Assembly (NCBI RefSeq): GCF_021513255.1
Contig: NZ_CP090977.1
Coordinates: 3,224,001-3,288,000 of the forward strand
Direction of reading: 5' to 3'
Origin: Planococcus sp. 107-1
GTDB taxonomy: Bacteria > Bacillota > Bacilli > Bacillales_A > Planococcaceae
DNA length: 64,000 nt
The position numbers and the translations under genes are program-made. Shown in pieces: positions 1-9,755 of this stretch. The notes below the pieces were generated by a model, which was not told the origin of the DNA, did not search any database, and was given only the letters and a program-made list of their open reading frames with translations. Position 1 is the first letter of the stretch. Each line of letters opens with the position of its first letter.

Positions 1-996
1 GAACAAAGAACCCCATAAGGTTTCCGGCTCAACGAAAGCTTCTTGGCCTTTCGCTTTTTCAAAACGTTTTTTCGCTTTGATAATTTCAACTTCAGAGGGC
101 TCAACTGCAAGAACTTCTCTGACCCCGCTGACAAACCCTAATTTGACAGCCAGTTTCCCTTCGCCTGAACCAAAGTCCACGACCGTTTTGGGATGCAGCG
201 TTTCTGCAGTTTCCGCAATTTTTTCATACCGCAATTCATTTAACCGTGATTTTTTCACAGGTTCCGCTTTCGGAGCTTCTGCAGTGGTATTTTCAACGAG
301 ACTGTATACTTCCTTAAAGCGCAGGGCTCGGCGGTATATCACTTCTCTCAGGGGGTGCTTTTCCAGCCATCCTTCGCCGTACCTCTCCAGCTTTTCAATC
401 TCCTTCTCGTCAATGAAATAATGTTTGTAGTCGTCGATTACTGGAATCAGGACAAATAAATGACGCAAGGAATTTTGTAAAGTTTGGATTCCCGCCAAAG
501 AAATCATGCGTACTTGGCTGCTTTCTTTTAAACGAAAGGAATAGTGAAGCTCCGGTTGGGTAATTTCCACTCCATAGCCCAGCGGTTCGAACAATTCTCT
601 TAGTTGGCGGTCTGAAAGCGTTGAATTTACTGGCCCGAGTTCGAGCGTAAAGGCGAAGGGATGCTCCACCCATTCCATCTGTTCTTCTTTAGGCTGGCCA
701 TTTAAAGCAGTCCCCAACGCAGAACGGATTAAGGATAAAAAGATGCTGCTCGCTGCAAATTCCCGGTCGTTTATATAATGGGTGATGTCATACGAATTTG
801 TTTTATTTTGAATCAGTCCAATCGGGTCCGGCGTGACAAAAATTGTTGCCTCCAGTTCATCTTCTGTGAACTTGCTATAGAAAAAGCGCACTAAGTGGCC
901 TTTTTGATTTCTTTCATATAGATTGTTTGGATTTTTAGACAACAGATGAGAAATCGACTTCACATTTTCACCCGTTGCACGAATCGTCAATTGCAT
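1..996 (-). CDS. hen1: Hen1-type 3'-terminal RNA ribose 2'-O-methyltransferase (3' end outside window)
   Basis: Reading leftward from the ATG at 996, 332 codons stay open to the window edge, so the C-terminus is missing. The N-terminal part has the bacterial Hen1 N-domain signature: start MQLTIRATGENVKSISHLLS, then FVTPDPIGLIQ, and HLFVLIPVIDDYKHYFIDE near residues 187-205, followed by ERYGEGWLEKHPLREVIYRR. A SAM-binding motif I (VVDFGSGEGKLA) follows around residue 280. In characterised bacteria Hen1 methylates the 2'-OH at the 3' end of cleaved RNA before ligation by its partner Pnkp, so that the repaired RNA resists re-cleavage. The metal-binding EExxH region and any pnkp gene would lie beyond the left edge and cannot be seen. 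The family call rests on remembered motifs and is strong; the repair role here is inferred from the family. Confidence 0.85.
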   Translation of the reverse strand, partial: MQLTIRATGENVKSISHLLSKNPNNLYERNQKGHLVRFFYSKFTEDELEATIFVTPDPIGLIQNKTNSYDITHYINDREFAASSIFLSLIRSALGTALNGQPKEEQMEWVEHPFAFTLELGPVNSTLSDRQLRELFEPLGYGVEITQPELHYSFRLKESSQVRMISLAGIQTLQNSLRHLFVLIPVIDDYKHYFIDEKEIEKLERYGEGWLEKHPLREVIYRRALRFKEVYSLVENTTAEAPKAEPVKKSRLNELRYEKIAETAETLHPKTVVDFGSGEGKLAVKLGFVSGVREVLAVEPSEVEIIKAKKRFEKAKGQEAFVEPETLWGSLF

Positions 997-1140
997 AATA
1001 AATCCCCCATCTCTCACTTCATATAAGATAAAACCAATATATCATATTAGCTGGAAATGATTTTATCGATGTCCATTTAACTCCACTCATTCTTTCACTT
1101 TTTAAACATGCTCTCATCATTTCATTTATATAAAACGAAA

Positions 1141-1179
1141 AAAGCCAGGAAAAAACCAATTTGAGGTTTCCTCCTGACT
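1141..1179 (-). terminator. Terminator of fbp
   Basis: An imperfect GC-containing hairpin (left arm near 1144-1157, right arm near 1165-1177) is followed on the minus strand by a T-rich run. It lies just past the fbp stop codon and before the hen1 start region. Confidence 0.6.
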
Positions 1180-1202
1180 TCATTCGTTGGCTGAATTGTA
1201 AA

Positions 1203-3137
1203 TCAGTCCATATACCGATGTTCTCTTAAACTGTTCAAGCTTTCAATTTGCTGGAGCAATCCTTTACCGATATTCGTTTCGCGGACCACTTTCCGTTCGA
1301 GTTCTTCATCGACCAGCCGCTTGACTGACAAGACGTCTGTTTCATTGGATAACACTTCTTCTTTCGAGTTGAACAATTGATGGGCAACGAGCTGCATGCC
1401 GTAAGAATTATACAGCAGCGTGTAGCCGGCAATCCCTGTAGTGGACTGATAGGCTTTCGAGAATCCCCCGTCGATGACAAGCATCTTGCCGTTCGCTTTG
1501 ACCGGATCTTCTCCATCACGCTCTTTTACCGGGGTATGTCCGTTGATGATGCGACCCTGGTCTGGATTCAAATCAAATTCCTCAAGCATGCGGCGGCATA
1601 CTTCCTCGTCTTCGCGCAAGTAATAGTACGGGTTTTTCCGTTCTTTATGCGTTTCTTTTTCCTTGATGAAATACCGTTCGAATGTTGTCATTTCGCGCTT
1701 TCCAAAAAGTGAAGAATTTTCGCCTGTCCACAGATACCAAATCATGTCAGTCGCAAAATCCTCGGTTTCTTCCGGATGGGCAAATGCGTGGCGCATATAG
1801 CGTTCGAATACATCCAAGAGCTCACGTCCGGCATAGGTCTTGCCTTCGATTTCCATCGCTTTCATGCTGCCGTCTTCATCCAATGGAATACATCCGTGAA
1901 TCAGCAAATTGCCGTTGTATTTCAAATACAGGCTGCCTTTTTTCATGAGGAATTTCATATGGCGCGCCAATTTCTCCGACTGCTGGATTGAAAACAGCAA
2001 TTTGTCGATCACTTGCTGCTCTTCTTCCAATAATTCATCCGGTTTTTCCGGATTGATGGTGGCAAAGCATGTATTTTCAAGCGAATAGGTTTTTCCATGG
2101 ATGGTCGCTTCGCTTTTCTCGTAATCCACTTTTTCCAATAGCAAGCGGTCTTCCATGTGGAAGCACGGGCGGCGCTTGATGATCGGCGCTTCCAATTTAA
2201 ACTGGATGATTGAAATCGCTTGATGGATTTTCGTAATCTGAAGCTGTTCCTGTTCGGTCAAGTTCTCACCGGAAATGCGCTTCGGACGGAATACCGGATT
2301 GTCCTCGTAGTATTTCTCCGCCAGATTCAAAAGCGGCCGCAAATTGATGCCGTAGACGTCTTCGATGATATCGAGGTTGTTGTAGCGTGCACAGATGCGG
2401 ATGATGTTCGCCAAGCAGACTTTCGATCCGGCAAAGGCACCGATCCATAAGGCATCGTGGTTCCCCCACTGGATATCGACGGAATGATAATCGATGAGCG
2501 TATCCATAATTTTATGCGGATCCGGTCCCCGGTCGTAGATGTCACCTACGACATGAAGATGATCCACAACCAGCCGCTGCGTCGTATAAGCAAGGCCGAT
2601 AATCAACTTATCAGCTTGTCCTAGTGAAATGATGCGTTCTAGAATCTTGTCGTAATAATCTTTTTTATTCTTAAATTCGTCGGTTTTATATAATAATTCT
2701 TCAATAATATAAACAAATTGCTTCGGCAAGGCTTTACGGATTTTGGAACGGGTATACTTCGAGGAGGCATAGGAAATAAGTTTCAGCATCCGTTCGATGA
2801 CTTCAATATACCAATTCCGCAATTCCTGTTTGCTGCTGAAACCGCTCTTGATCATTTGCAGCTTTTCTTCCGGGTAATAGACCAAAGTCGCAAACTCGTT
2901 CAACTCTTTTTCCTGCATTTCGTTTTTGAAAAGGTCGCGGATCTTCACTTTCACGTTGCCGGAACCGTTCCGCAATACATGCTGGAATGCCTGATATTCG
3001 CCATGTAAATCACTGACAAAATGTTCCGTTCCTTTTGGCAAATCAAGTATGGCTTCAAGATTAATGATTTCGGTGACGACTTTTTCTTCCGTATCGTATT
3101 TTTGCGCCAGCAAATCCAAATACTTTAAATTTAACAT
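1203..3137 (-). CDS. fbp: Fructose-1,6-bisphosphatase class III
   Basis: This 644-residue protein has the length and sequence character of the Firmicute class III fructose-1,6-bisphosphatase, a gluconeogenic enzyme unrelated to classes I and II. It shows the calcineurin-like metallophosphatase blocks in order: [12 protein letters not shown] near residue 41, [12 protein letters not shown] near 198 and [12 protein letters not shown] near 224. A late [20 protein letters not shown] block supplies further conserved His/Asp residues. The start has an AAGGGGGATTCCTG ribosome binding site a few bases upstream. It is monocistronic: a terminator follows and about 360 bases separate it from the divergent gene to the right. 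The reading frame is intact, unlike many genes in this window. In the family, activity is manganese-dependent and stimulated by phosphoenolpyruvate; regulation is not visible here. Confidence 0.93.
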   Translation of the reverse strand: MLNLKYLDLLAQKYDTEEKVVTEIINLEAILDLPKGTEHFVSDLHGEYQAFQHVLRNGSGNVKVKIRDLFKNEMQEKELNEFATLVYYPEEKLQMIKSGFSSKQELRNWYIEVIERMLKLISYASSKYTRSKIRKALPKQFVYIIEELLYKTDEFKNKKDYYDKILERIISLGQADKLIIGLAYTTQRLVVDHLHVVGDIYDRGPDPHKIMDTLIDYHSVDIQWGNHDALWIGAFAGSKVCLANIIRICARYNNLDIIEDVYGINLRPLLNLAEKYYEDNPVFRPKRISGENLTEQEQLQITKIHQAISIIQFKLEAPIIKRRPCFHMEDRLLLEKVDYEKSEATIHGKTYSLENTCFATINPEKPDELLEEEQQVIDKLLFSIQQSEKLARHMKFLMKKGSLYLKYNGNLLIHGCIPLDEDGSMKAMEIEGKTYAGRELLDVFERYMRHAFAHPEETEDFATDMIWYLWTGENSSLFGKREMTTFERYFIKEKETHKERKNPYYYLREDEEVCRRMLEEFDLNPDQGRIINGHTPVKERDGEDPVKANGKMLVIDGGFSKAYQSTTGIAGYTLLYNSYGMQLVAHQLFNSKEEVLSNETDVLSVKRLVDEELERKVVRETNIGKGLLQQIESLNSLREHRYMD

Positions 3138-3519
3138 CAGGAATCCCCCTTCAATTTTTCGTTCTGATGAATCTGAATCTGAGCTGTTCAGCAGAAATTC
3201 ATTCTGTACGTCTATTTTAGCAGATATGGGACTGTCTTTAGTATATGTGTTTGCTTAATTGGAGAATATTGTTTCTATTCTATGTACAATTAAAATAATT
3301 CAAAATTCCAGATTCGGTACTATCTTCTTTGGAAGCAATCCAGTAGAATAGTCACAATGGTAATTATATCCTTTTTATTTCAAATAATTAGAAAAGAATC
3401 GGTGCAGTTTTGGAAACACTCAGGTAGAATAAAGAAAGTTTAGAGATTACGGATTTTTTAAAGAATTTATTTTAAAACAATGGAATTAGAAGTTTTTAAT
3501 GAAGGGAGGGTTAATTTAT
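3138..3519. other. Divergent intergenic region with two copies of a 23-nt repeat
   Basis: This AT-rich region between fbp and the PAS-GGDEF gene carries no gene. Two imperfect direct repeats of 23 nt lie at 3328-3350 and 3409-3431, exactly 81 nt apart, with 19 of 23 positions identical. Both begin TTTGGAA and end GTAGAATA. Both face the PAS-GGDEF gene. They could be tandem regulator sites or tandem promoters; the spacing between the two conserved halves is too short for an ordinary sigma-A promoter. Confidence 0.5.
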
Positions 3520-5940
3520 ATGAAGGATTTATCGTTGAAATTGGGGCAAGACATTTTGGCTTCTACCGCTCTTTTTGATGTTGTTAAAGACCCGGTCTTC
3601 CTTATGGAAGAAGATAACGGTTCTTTTCGCTACCTCTATGTAAATCCCTCCGCTTTAGCACTTATGCCGACGCAGGATCTCATCGGAAAACGAATAGAAG
3701 ATGTATTAGATGCAGAACAAAGCCAGAATATTAACGGTTATCACCATGAAGTGATTGCTACCGGGGAATCCGTGGAATTTCTTGAAAAAGTGGATACAAA
3801 AAATGGCGTATTTATCGGTGAAACCGTGCTTAATCCGATATTTTCCGCAGATGGGCAGTGCCGCCATATCTTATCCATCATTCGGGATGTGACAGAACGG
3901 GAGTACAAGAAAAAAGACCTTCAAGTGACCCAAAAACAGATTGAAATTGAGCGGAAACGGCTCGATTCCATCGTTGAAAACAATGCAAATGCTGTCTTTG
4001 AGTTTGATGAGCAGAAAAAGTTTCTCCGCATCAATCAAAAAGTCACCGAAGTAACAGGGTTGACGGAAGAAGAGCTGATTGGCCAATCCGTCGTTTCAAT
4101 GGTTGTTGAATCCTGCCTGGAAAATACGCTTTACCATTTTGACCAGGCGCTTCAAGGGCACGCCATTGACTTTGAGACAGCTATCTACAATAAAGATCAA
4201 TCCATCGTTAATTTTTATGTAAATACCATTCCAATTGTAGTCGATGAAAAAGTGATTGGGGTCTACATAATTGCAAAGGACATTACCGAACAGAAAAAAA
4301 TGATGGGTCTTCTGCAAGAAAGTGAGCAGCGCTATAAATCTTTATATGCTAATCATCCGCATGGCATCTTCACTTTTGACCGCCACGGTTTTTTAGAAAG
4401 TATAAATGCGGGAGCAGAAAATATTACGGGATATACGATCCAAGAGTTGAAAGATGGGGACTTTAGAACCGCTCTCATGCCTTTAGAAATGGATAAAGTG
4501 AAGCGGCTTTTCTATAAAACCGTCAAGACGAAGCAGCCGCAGCGCTATGAACTGAGTTTCCTCCATAAAAACGGGCAGCTTATTGATTTGCAGGCCATGA
4601 ATATTCCGATTATCGTCAACGAAAAATTGGTGGGAATCCACGGAATTGCAACAGATATCACCGAAGTCAAACATGCCTATAATGCGTTGAATGAGACGAA
4701 AGAAAATCTTGAAGTCTTCTGGAATAATTCGGCTGATCCCATTTTCTTTATTGATACCAACGGAGATATCGTAAGAGTAAATCCCGCATTTGAAGAAACT
4801 TTCGGCTTTACGGAAGAAGAAATGGTGAACGGAAAAGGCACCATCATTCCCCCGCATATGCTGGAAGATCAACTTGCCATTGTGGAAAGAATTTCAAAAG
4901 GGGAAACGGTGAATTCCCACGATACCATTCGCATGACCAAGTCTGGGAAATCATTAAATATCATTTCTTCCTATTCCCCTGTCCGGAATGCAGACAAAGA
5001 AATTGTTGGAGCTACGATCATTTACAAGAATGTGACGGAATTGAAAAAAGCCGAAATTGAACTTCAAAAAAGCCAGGAAAAATACAAACTGATCACAGAA
5101 AGCACGTTTGATATCATCACCCTGGTCGATCTTTCAGGGCGGATCGAATATGTATCCCCTGCTTACGAACGTGTTTCAGGGTTCGATATCGAATCCTTTA
5201 TCGGCAAACCCTTTACGACAAATGTGCATCCTGAGGACCAGGCGATTCTACGCAACAGCGTCTCTTCCGTCATTGAAGGCGGGAAACCGGCAACGATTGA
5301 AGTCCGTTTCCTGAACCAGGAAGGCCAATACATCTGGATGGAAGTTTCACCGACCCCTGTTATCGAAGATGGAAAAGTGAAGAAATTCTTCACGATTGCC
5401 CGCGATATTACAGAGCGCCGGAAACTCCAGGATAAAATTGCGAGAATGGCTTTTTATGACCATTTAACCGCCATCCCGAACCGGAGAACTTTTGACGAAC
5501 GGCTTGAAAAAGCGGTGCTGGAAGCGAATCAAACCGGCAAGAAGGCAGCCATTCTAATGCTCGATGGACGCAAATTCAAAGAAATCAACGACCGTTTCGG
5601 ACATGATGCAGGAGACGCCGTCATCAAAGAAATGGCTATGCGCCTGCAAGGTTCCATGGGGCCAGGTCAGACAGCTGCAAGGCTCGGCGGAGATGAAATG
5701 GGTGTCATTCTTCCTGCGATCGATTCTATGCTGCCCGCTGAAGAGATGGCGAAACGGATCATCCAGTCCTTTGAAGCCCCGCTTAACTATAATGGCGTCG
5801 ATATTCAAATTGGTGCCGGCATTGGCATAGCCATCTATCCGGACCACGCGACAACTGAAAAACAATTGATTAAACGCGCTGACATGGCCTTGTATGAAGC
5901 GAAGAAATCGAATCGCAATGAGTACCGGTTCTATCGCTAA
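3520..5940 (+). CDS. Five-PAS sensor protein with C-terminal GGDEF domain (degenerate)
   Basis: The ATG at 3520 is preferred because AAGGGAGGG at 3501-3509 is an ideal ribosome binding site for it; the earlier in-frame ATG at 3499 lies before that site. The 806-residue product has no obvious membrane segment or signal peptide. Five PAS/PAC repeats start near residues 17, 146, 267, 395 and 518, each ending in an (R/K)D(V/I)TE-type PAC tail. The GGDEF domain runs from about 638 to the end. The signature reads ARLGGDEMGV, so the fifth residue is Met, and the usual LDLDxFK segment reads LDGRKFK, keeping the first Asp but losing the second. The RxxD product-inhibition site is absent. There is no EAL domain. 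Diguanylate cyclase activity is thus plausible but uncertain; it may be a weak enzyme or a signalling scaffold. A terminator follows directly. Confidence 0.85.
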   Translation: MKDLSLKLGQDILASTALFDVVKDPVFLMEEDNGSFRYLYVNPSALALMPTQDLIGKRIEDVLDAEQSQNINGYHHEVIATGESVEFLEKVDTKNGVFIGETVLNPIFSADGQCRHILSIIRDVTEREYKKKDLQVTQKQIEIERKRLDSIVENNANAVFEFDEQKKFLRINQKVTEVTGLTEEELIGQSVVSMVVESCLENTLYHFDQALQGHAIDFETAIYNKDQSIVNFYVNTIPIVVDEKVIGVYIIAKDITEQKKMMGLLQESEQRYKSLYANHPHGIFTFDRHGFLESINAGAENITGYTIQELKDGDFRTALMPLEMDKVKRLFYKTVKTKQPQRYELSFLHKNGQLIDLQAMNIPIIVNEKLVGIHGIATDITEVKHAYNALNETKENLEVFWNNSADPIFFIDTNGDIVRVNPAFEETFGFTEEEMVNGKGTIIPPHMLEDQLAIVERISKGETVNSHDTIRMTKSGKSLNIISSYSPVRNADKEIVGATIIYKNVTELKKAEIELQKSQEKYKLITESTFDIITLVDLSGRIEYVSPAYERVSGFDIESFIGKPFTTNVHPEDQAILRNSVSSVIEGGKPATIEVRFLNQEGQYIWMEVSPTPVIEDGKVKKFFTIARDITERRKLQDKIARMAFYDHLTAIPNRRTFDERLEKAVLEANQTGKKAAILMLDGRKFKEINDRFGHDAGDAVIKEMAMRLQGSMGPGQTAARLGGDEMGVILPAIDSMLPAEEMAKRIIQSFEAPLNYNGVDIQIGAGIGIAIYPDHATTEKQLIKRADMALYEAKKSNRNEYRFYR

Positions 5941-5964
5941 AAGGGGCCTTTTCTACAAATGAAG

Positions 5965-6003
5965 AATCCGGTGAAAAGTAGCATTTTCCGCCGGATTTTT
6001 TTA
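5965..6003 (+). terminator. Terminator of PAS-GGDEF gene
   Basis: A hairpin with arms AATCCGGTGAAAA and TTTTCCGCCGGATT is followed by a run of seven T residues. Confidence 0.85.
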
Positions 6004-6190
6004 TCTCCTCTTTTGTTTCATCTTCTCTTTCAGAATTAAAATTAATGATAACTACAATTATTTCATTGCTGTATCATTTTTGTATTTCGCCGATTGAAAG
6101 AAAATAAGGTGTTATAATTAGAACAAAAGCATAGCTTTGGATTCTCCAGACTTTTTTTAGTCACTTTCCGATGCGAGAGGAGAATACCTT

Positions 6191-6424
6191 ATGAAAAAAG
6201 AAAGCATTCGCGCTCTTTTAGAAACGATTTGCGAATATAATAATGTCCGAATCACTCAAACGTTTACAAAAGAGGACGTAGATCAGATTCTTGTAAAATG
6301 CGTTCCAGATACCCAAATACTCGAACTGACTTACTTGCACACCGGAACCGTTGAACAATATCAATCGGTGACAGAAGCAGCAGAAGTCATCCACCAAGCG
6401 CTTTATTCTCCCGTCGTTGTTTAA
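6191..6424 (+). CDS. Small protein of unknown function (77 aa)
   Basis: A GAGAGGAGAA ribosome binding site precedes the ATG at ideal spacing, and a terminator follows, so this is very probably a real single gene. The product is short, soluble-looking and mildly acidic, with one helix-like start (KKESIRALLETICEYNN) and a later ELTYLHTGTVEQYQSVTEAA segment that could be a beta strand followed by a helix. There is no signal peptide, transmembrane segment or metal motif. I do not recognise the family. The next gene (6612) is also small, solitary and terminator-flanked, and has a similar strand-then-helix ending, but no clear sequence identity links them. Confidence 0.7.
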   Translation: MKKESIRALLETICEYNNVRITQTFTKEDVDQILVKCVPDTQILELTYLHTGTVEQYQSVTEAAEVIHQALYSPVVV

Positions 6425-6456
6425 TTATTCTTTTGGAAGCTACTCATAAAACAGGA

Positions 6457-6488
6457 AAATCCGTGCCGAAAATCAGCACGGATTTTTC
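6457..6488 (+). terminator. Terminator
   Basis: Arms AAAATCCGTGC and GCACGGATTTTT form a near-perfect stem with a T tail, directly after the 77-aa gene. Confidence 0.85.
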
Positions 6489-6611
6489 ATTTGACGAAAT
6501 ATAGGTGAATTGGCCTTCAAGAAATAGTTTGCACTAGTGATTAATGTCCAATCTAAAAGGGAAACTATAAATAAACGAAAAGGCAGATACAAAGAGAGGA
6601 TCTGGACAACT

Positions 6612-6923
6612 ATGCCGACACGAGATGAAAATCATGATACGAAGGTGAGCCGTGCAATTGATGCCCTTGCCCTCAACCAGGAACAAGATGTAAGAACTAA
6701 AATTATTGATACCAGTTTGTATTCGGTTTTTCTCATATCTTCAAGCGACTCTCGTAACGAGTCTTGCCAAGTTCTATTGGTTGAGCATACCCCGGCAAAA
6801 GAACCGGTAGCTTTTGTTTTGACTCTAGAAATCAAGACATCCGCCACAAAAACGGAAATCCTGAAAAAAGTCGCTGCCGCTGTAGAAACACATTTCATAG
6901 AACCGAATCATGCGGTTTACTAA
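6612..6923 (+). CDS. Small protein of unknown function (103 aa)
   Basis: The ATG at 6612 is chosen because AGAGAGGA lies about 11 bases upstream; the longer frame from a GTG at 6537 has no ribosome binding site and codes for a basic stretch unlike the rest. The product starts MPTRDENHDTKVSRAIDALA and ends with a Lys/Glu helix, TEILKKVAAAVETHF. It is hydrophilic, with no signal peptide or membrane segment. No family is recognised. It ends just before a strong hairpin shared with the convergent copA gene. Confidence 0.6.
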   Translation: MPTRDENHDTKVSRAIDALALNQEQDVRTKIIDTSLYSVFLISSSDSRNESCQVLLVEHTPAKEPVAFVLTLEIKTSATKTEILKKVAAAVETHFIEPNHAVY

Positions 6924-6939
6924 CTTTTTATTTAAGCAA

Positions 6940-6979
6940 AAGCCGAAAGCATTTTTACATGCTTTCGGCTTTTTTTTTG
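6940..6979. terminator. Bidirectional terminator between small gene and copA
   Basis: A perfect 13-bp stem (6940-6952 with 6959-6971) and a loop of six bases. A nine-T run follows on the plus strand and an A-rich flank lies on the other side, so it can serve both convergent genes. Confidence 0.9.
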
Positions 6980-6986
6980 TAAAGAT

Positions 6987-9406
6987 TTAGTTTTTGCCTA
7001 ATTTCACCCGCTGCAAGCGCAATGAATTTAAAACAACAGATACGGAACTGAAAGCCATTGCGGTGCCCGCTACCCAAGGGGCCAGCAAGCCAATTGCAGC
7101 AATCGGAATCCCGACCGTATTGTAGGCAAATGCCCAAAATAGGTTCTGTTTGATATTGCGCATCGTTTTCCGGCTCATGAGAATCGCTTCGGCAATGCTA
7201 TTCAAGTCGCCGCGGATCAATGTGATATCGGCCGCTTCCATCGCAACATCCGTTCCGGTGCCGATTGCCATCCCGATATTGGCTGTGGCCAATGCCGGTG
7301 CGTCATTGATGCCGTCGCCGACCATCGCCACTTTTTTGCCTTCTAGCTGCAATTTTTTCACTTCGTCCGCTTTTCCTTCCGGCAGCACCTCTGCAATCAC
7401 CGCGTCGACACCGACTTGTTTGCCGATTGCTTGTGCGGTCCGTTCGTTGTCGCCAGTCATCATGATGACGCGGATGCCCATTTTCTGAAGGCGTTTGATG
7501 GCCTCTTCCGATGTTTCTTTAATCGTATCGGCTACAGCAACGAGCCCTGCATATTCTCCGTTAATGGCTACTAGCATCGCTGTCTTGCCGACGCTTTCCA
7601 AACTTTCCATTTGCGGCATCACGGCTGACACGTCAATTCCATATTGCTCCATCAATTTCCGGGTACCGACGAGAACGCCTTGCCCTGAAACCGTCGATTG
7701 AATTCCATATCCCGGCACCGCTTCAAAATACTGAACTTGTCCAAGTTCAATCTCTTTTTCCTGAATTCCTTGGACAATGGCTTGTGCTAACGGATGCTCG
7801 GATTGTTTTTCGGCTGCTCCAATGAGTGCCAGAAACTTTTCTTGTTCCTGTCCATCTGCAAGGAGAACATCTGTCAGTACCGGTTTCCCGTGCGTGACAG
7901 TGCCTGTTTTATCGACCACGACGGTATCGATGCTTTGCGTCTGTTCCAAATGTTCGCCGCCTTTGAAAAGGATGCCCATTTCGGCTGACCGGCCAGAACC
8001 TGCCATGATCGATGTTGGGGTCGCAAGGCCGAGCGCACATGGACAAGCGATTACAAGCACGGCAATCAACACTTCAAGTGCCAGCGTAAAATTGCCCGGC
8101 TCCACCCAGATAAACCACACGAGGAAAGTCAGAATCGCAATGCCGACGACGATTGGCACGAAAATGCCCGAAATCTTATCTGCCATGCGCTGAATCGGCG
8201 CTTTGGTTCCTTGCGCATCTTCTACCACTTTAATGATTTGCGCGAGTGCGGTATCCCGTCCTACTTTAGTGGCTTTCATTTTAATGGATCCATTGCTGTT
8301 GATCGTTGAACCGTATAAAGCGTCGCCTTCGGTTTTATCGACCGGCAGGCTTTCTCCAGTCAGCATCGATTCATCCACCGCTGTCGACCCTTCCAGCACT
8401 TCTCCGTCAACCGGAATTTTTTCTCCCGGCTTCACGAAAATCGTATCGCCGATGACAACTTCTTCTAACAAAACTTCCCGTTCTTCGCCGCCGCGCAAAA
8501 CCATTGCCGTTTTCGCCTGGAGTCCCATCAGTTTTTTGATGGCTTCTGAAGAGCGGCCTTTCGCTTTTGCTTCAAAGAGCTTTCCAAGGATAATCAATGT
8601 AATTAAAACCGCACTTGTTTCAAAATACAATTGCGCCCCGTGATGCGTCCCTGCCATCACGATTGCCTGATAGACCGAATAGAAATAGGCTGCGGATGTC
8701 CCTAGTACCACCAGCACGTCCATATTGGCACTGCCGTTGCGCAAGGCTTTATAAGCTCCCACGTAGAATTGTTTTCCGATGATAAACTGAACCGGAGTTG
8801 CCAGCAGCATTTGCACCCATGGATTCATCAGAAATTCCGGAACATAGAGAAACGACGTAAATGAAAAATGGCCGACCATTGTCCAGAGTAAGGGCAAAGA
8901 TAAAATAGCTGAGATGATAAATTTCCGCTTCTGGTCCTGGATCGCCTTTTCGCGGTAATCAATTTGTTCGTGGTCTTCCTGTTTTTGATGGGCACCGTAC
9001 CCTAATTTTTCTACCTTTTTGATGATATCGCCAATCGCCAGTTCAGATGGATTGAATTCAATTGTCGCTCTTTCAAGCGCTAAGTTGACGTTGGCTGATG
9101 CTACTCCGTCAAGTCGGCTAATGCCTTTTTCGATGCGGTCGCACAAGCTGCGCACGTCATGCCCGTAATATCAAATTCCGCTTTCTGTTTCACGACGCCA
9201 TAGCCGAGCGCATCAATTTTCTTTTCAAAATCCGCTTCGCTAAGCTTTGATGGATCGTATTGGATAGACGATTTTTCAAGCGCTAAATTGACATTGGCTT
9301 TTTCGACGCCATCCATTCGGCTAATGCCTTTTTCAATGCGGGTGGCACAAGCTGCGCATGTCATGCCCGTAATCTGGAAATTTGCTTGCTTTGATTCAAC
9401 TGCCAT
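6987..9406 (-). CDS. copA: Copper-exporting P1B-type ATPase CopA, interrupted by a single-base frame break
   Basis: CopA pumps Cu(I) out of the cytosol. Two N-terminal metal-binding domains carry GMTCAAC motifs. The transport core shows the CPC motif ([13 protein letters not shown]), the phosphorylation site DKTGT, SEHPLA and [10 protein letters not shown], with about eight membrane segments. The frame breaks near 9136-9138 within the second metal-binding domain: the first copy has GCGGG where the second has GCGG, so one base is missing. Restoring it gives 806 codons, the usual length. As read, the upstream frame would end at 9101 after about 101 residues, and the rest would begin near 9155. 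Because many genes here have the same kind of one-base break, a sequencing indel is most likely; a true mutation or a -1 frameshift at the nearby AAAAAG are alternatives. A CsoR-type operator sits 18 bases upstream of the start. Confidence 0.9.
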
Positions 9407-9424
9407 CGTTAGTCCTCCTCCCTT

Positions 9425-9441
9425 ATACTGCTAGGGGGTAT
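9425..9441. promoter_or_regulatory. CsoR-type operator upstream of copA
   Basis: ATACTGCTAGGGGGTAT fits the ATAC-N9-GTAT layout with a G run on one side. The same 17-bp layout occurs before copZ, csoR and the ydhK-like gene in this block. Confidence 0.75.
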
Positions 9442-9446
9442 ATTTT

Positions 9447-9479
9447 CGTTAAAAACAAAGAGTGCTGAAAAGCACTCTT
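9447..9479 (-). terminator. Terminator of copZ
   Basis: Arms AAGAGTGC (9458-9465) and GCACTCTT (9472-9479) are followed on the minus strand by a T-rich run. It overlaps the copZ stop codon and separates copZ from copA, so copA must use its own promoter. Confidence 0.85.
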
Positions 9480-9681
9480 ATACGACGTCATATCCCTGAT
9501 CTTCGATTGTTTCCTGGATTTTATCCAATGAAGTTTGGCTGTTATCGAACGCAACTGCCACTTCTCCTTTTTCAAGGTCCACTTTTACAGATGAGACGCC
9601 TTGCAGCTCTCCAACACTTGATTCCACTGCATTTACACAATGCGCGCAAGACATGCCTTCAACTTTCAATGTTTCATTCAT
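9478..9681 (-). CDS. copZ: Copper chaperone CopZ
   Basis: This 67-residue protein is a single heavy-metal-associated domain. The Cu(I)-binding motif is GMSCAHCV at residues 9-16, and the C-terminal DQGYDVV is typical of the fold. CopZ carries Cu(I) in the cytosol and delivers it to CopA and to the repressor CsoR. A good AGGAGG-like ribosome binding site precedes the ATG. It lies between csoR and copA, all on the same strand, but is flanked by its own operator (9721-9737) and terminator, so it is likely a separately transcribed member of the copper regulon. Confidence 0.95.
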   Translation of the reverse strand: MNETLKVEGMSCAHCVNAVESSVGELQGVSSVKVDLEKGEVAVAFDNSQTSLDKIQETIEDQGYDVV

Positions 9682-9720
9682 TTGATATTCCTCCTAATGA
9701 TTGATTTCCTTCAACTTACC

Positions 9721-9737
9721 ATACCCCTAAAGGGTAT
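9721..9737. promoter_or_regulatory. CsoR-type operator upstream of copZ
   Basis: ATACCCCTAAAGGGTAT is a near-perfect palindrome and fits the ATAC-N9-GTAT layout of the other three copper operators in this block. Confidence 0.85.
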
Positions 9738-9755
9738 ACAATAGTTTTGCTTTGA

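Noticed and set aside
3499-3519. Upstream ATG extending the PAS-GGDEF protein by seven residues
   Set aside because: The ribosome binding site lies inside this extension and is positioned for the ATG at 3520.
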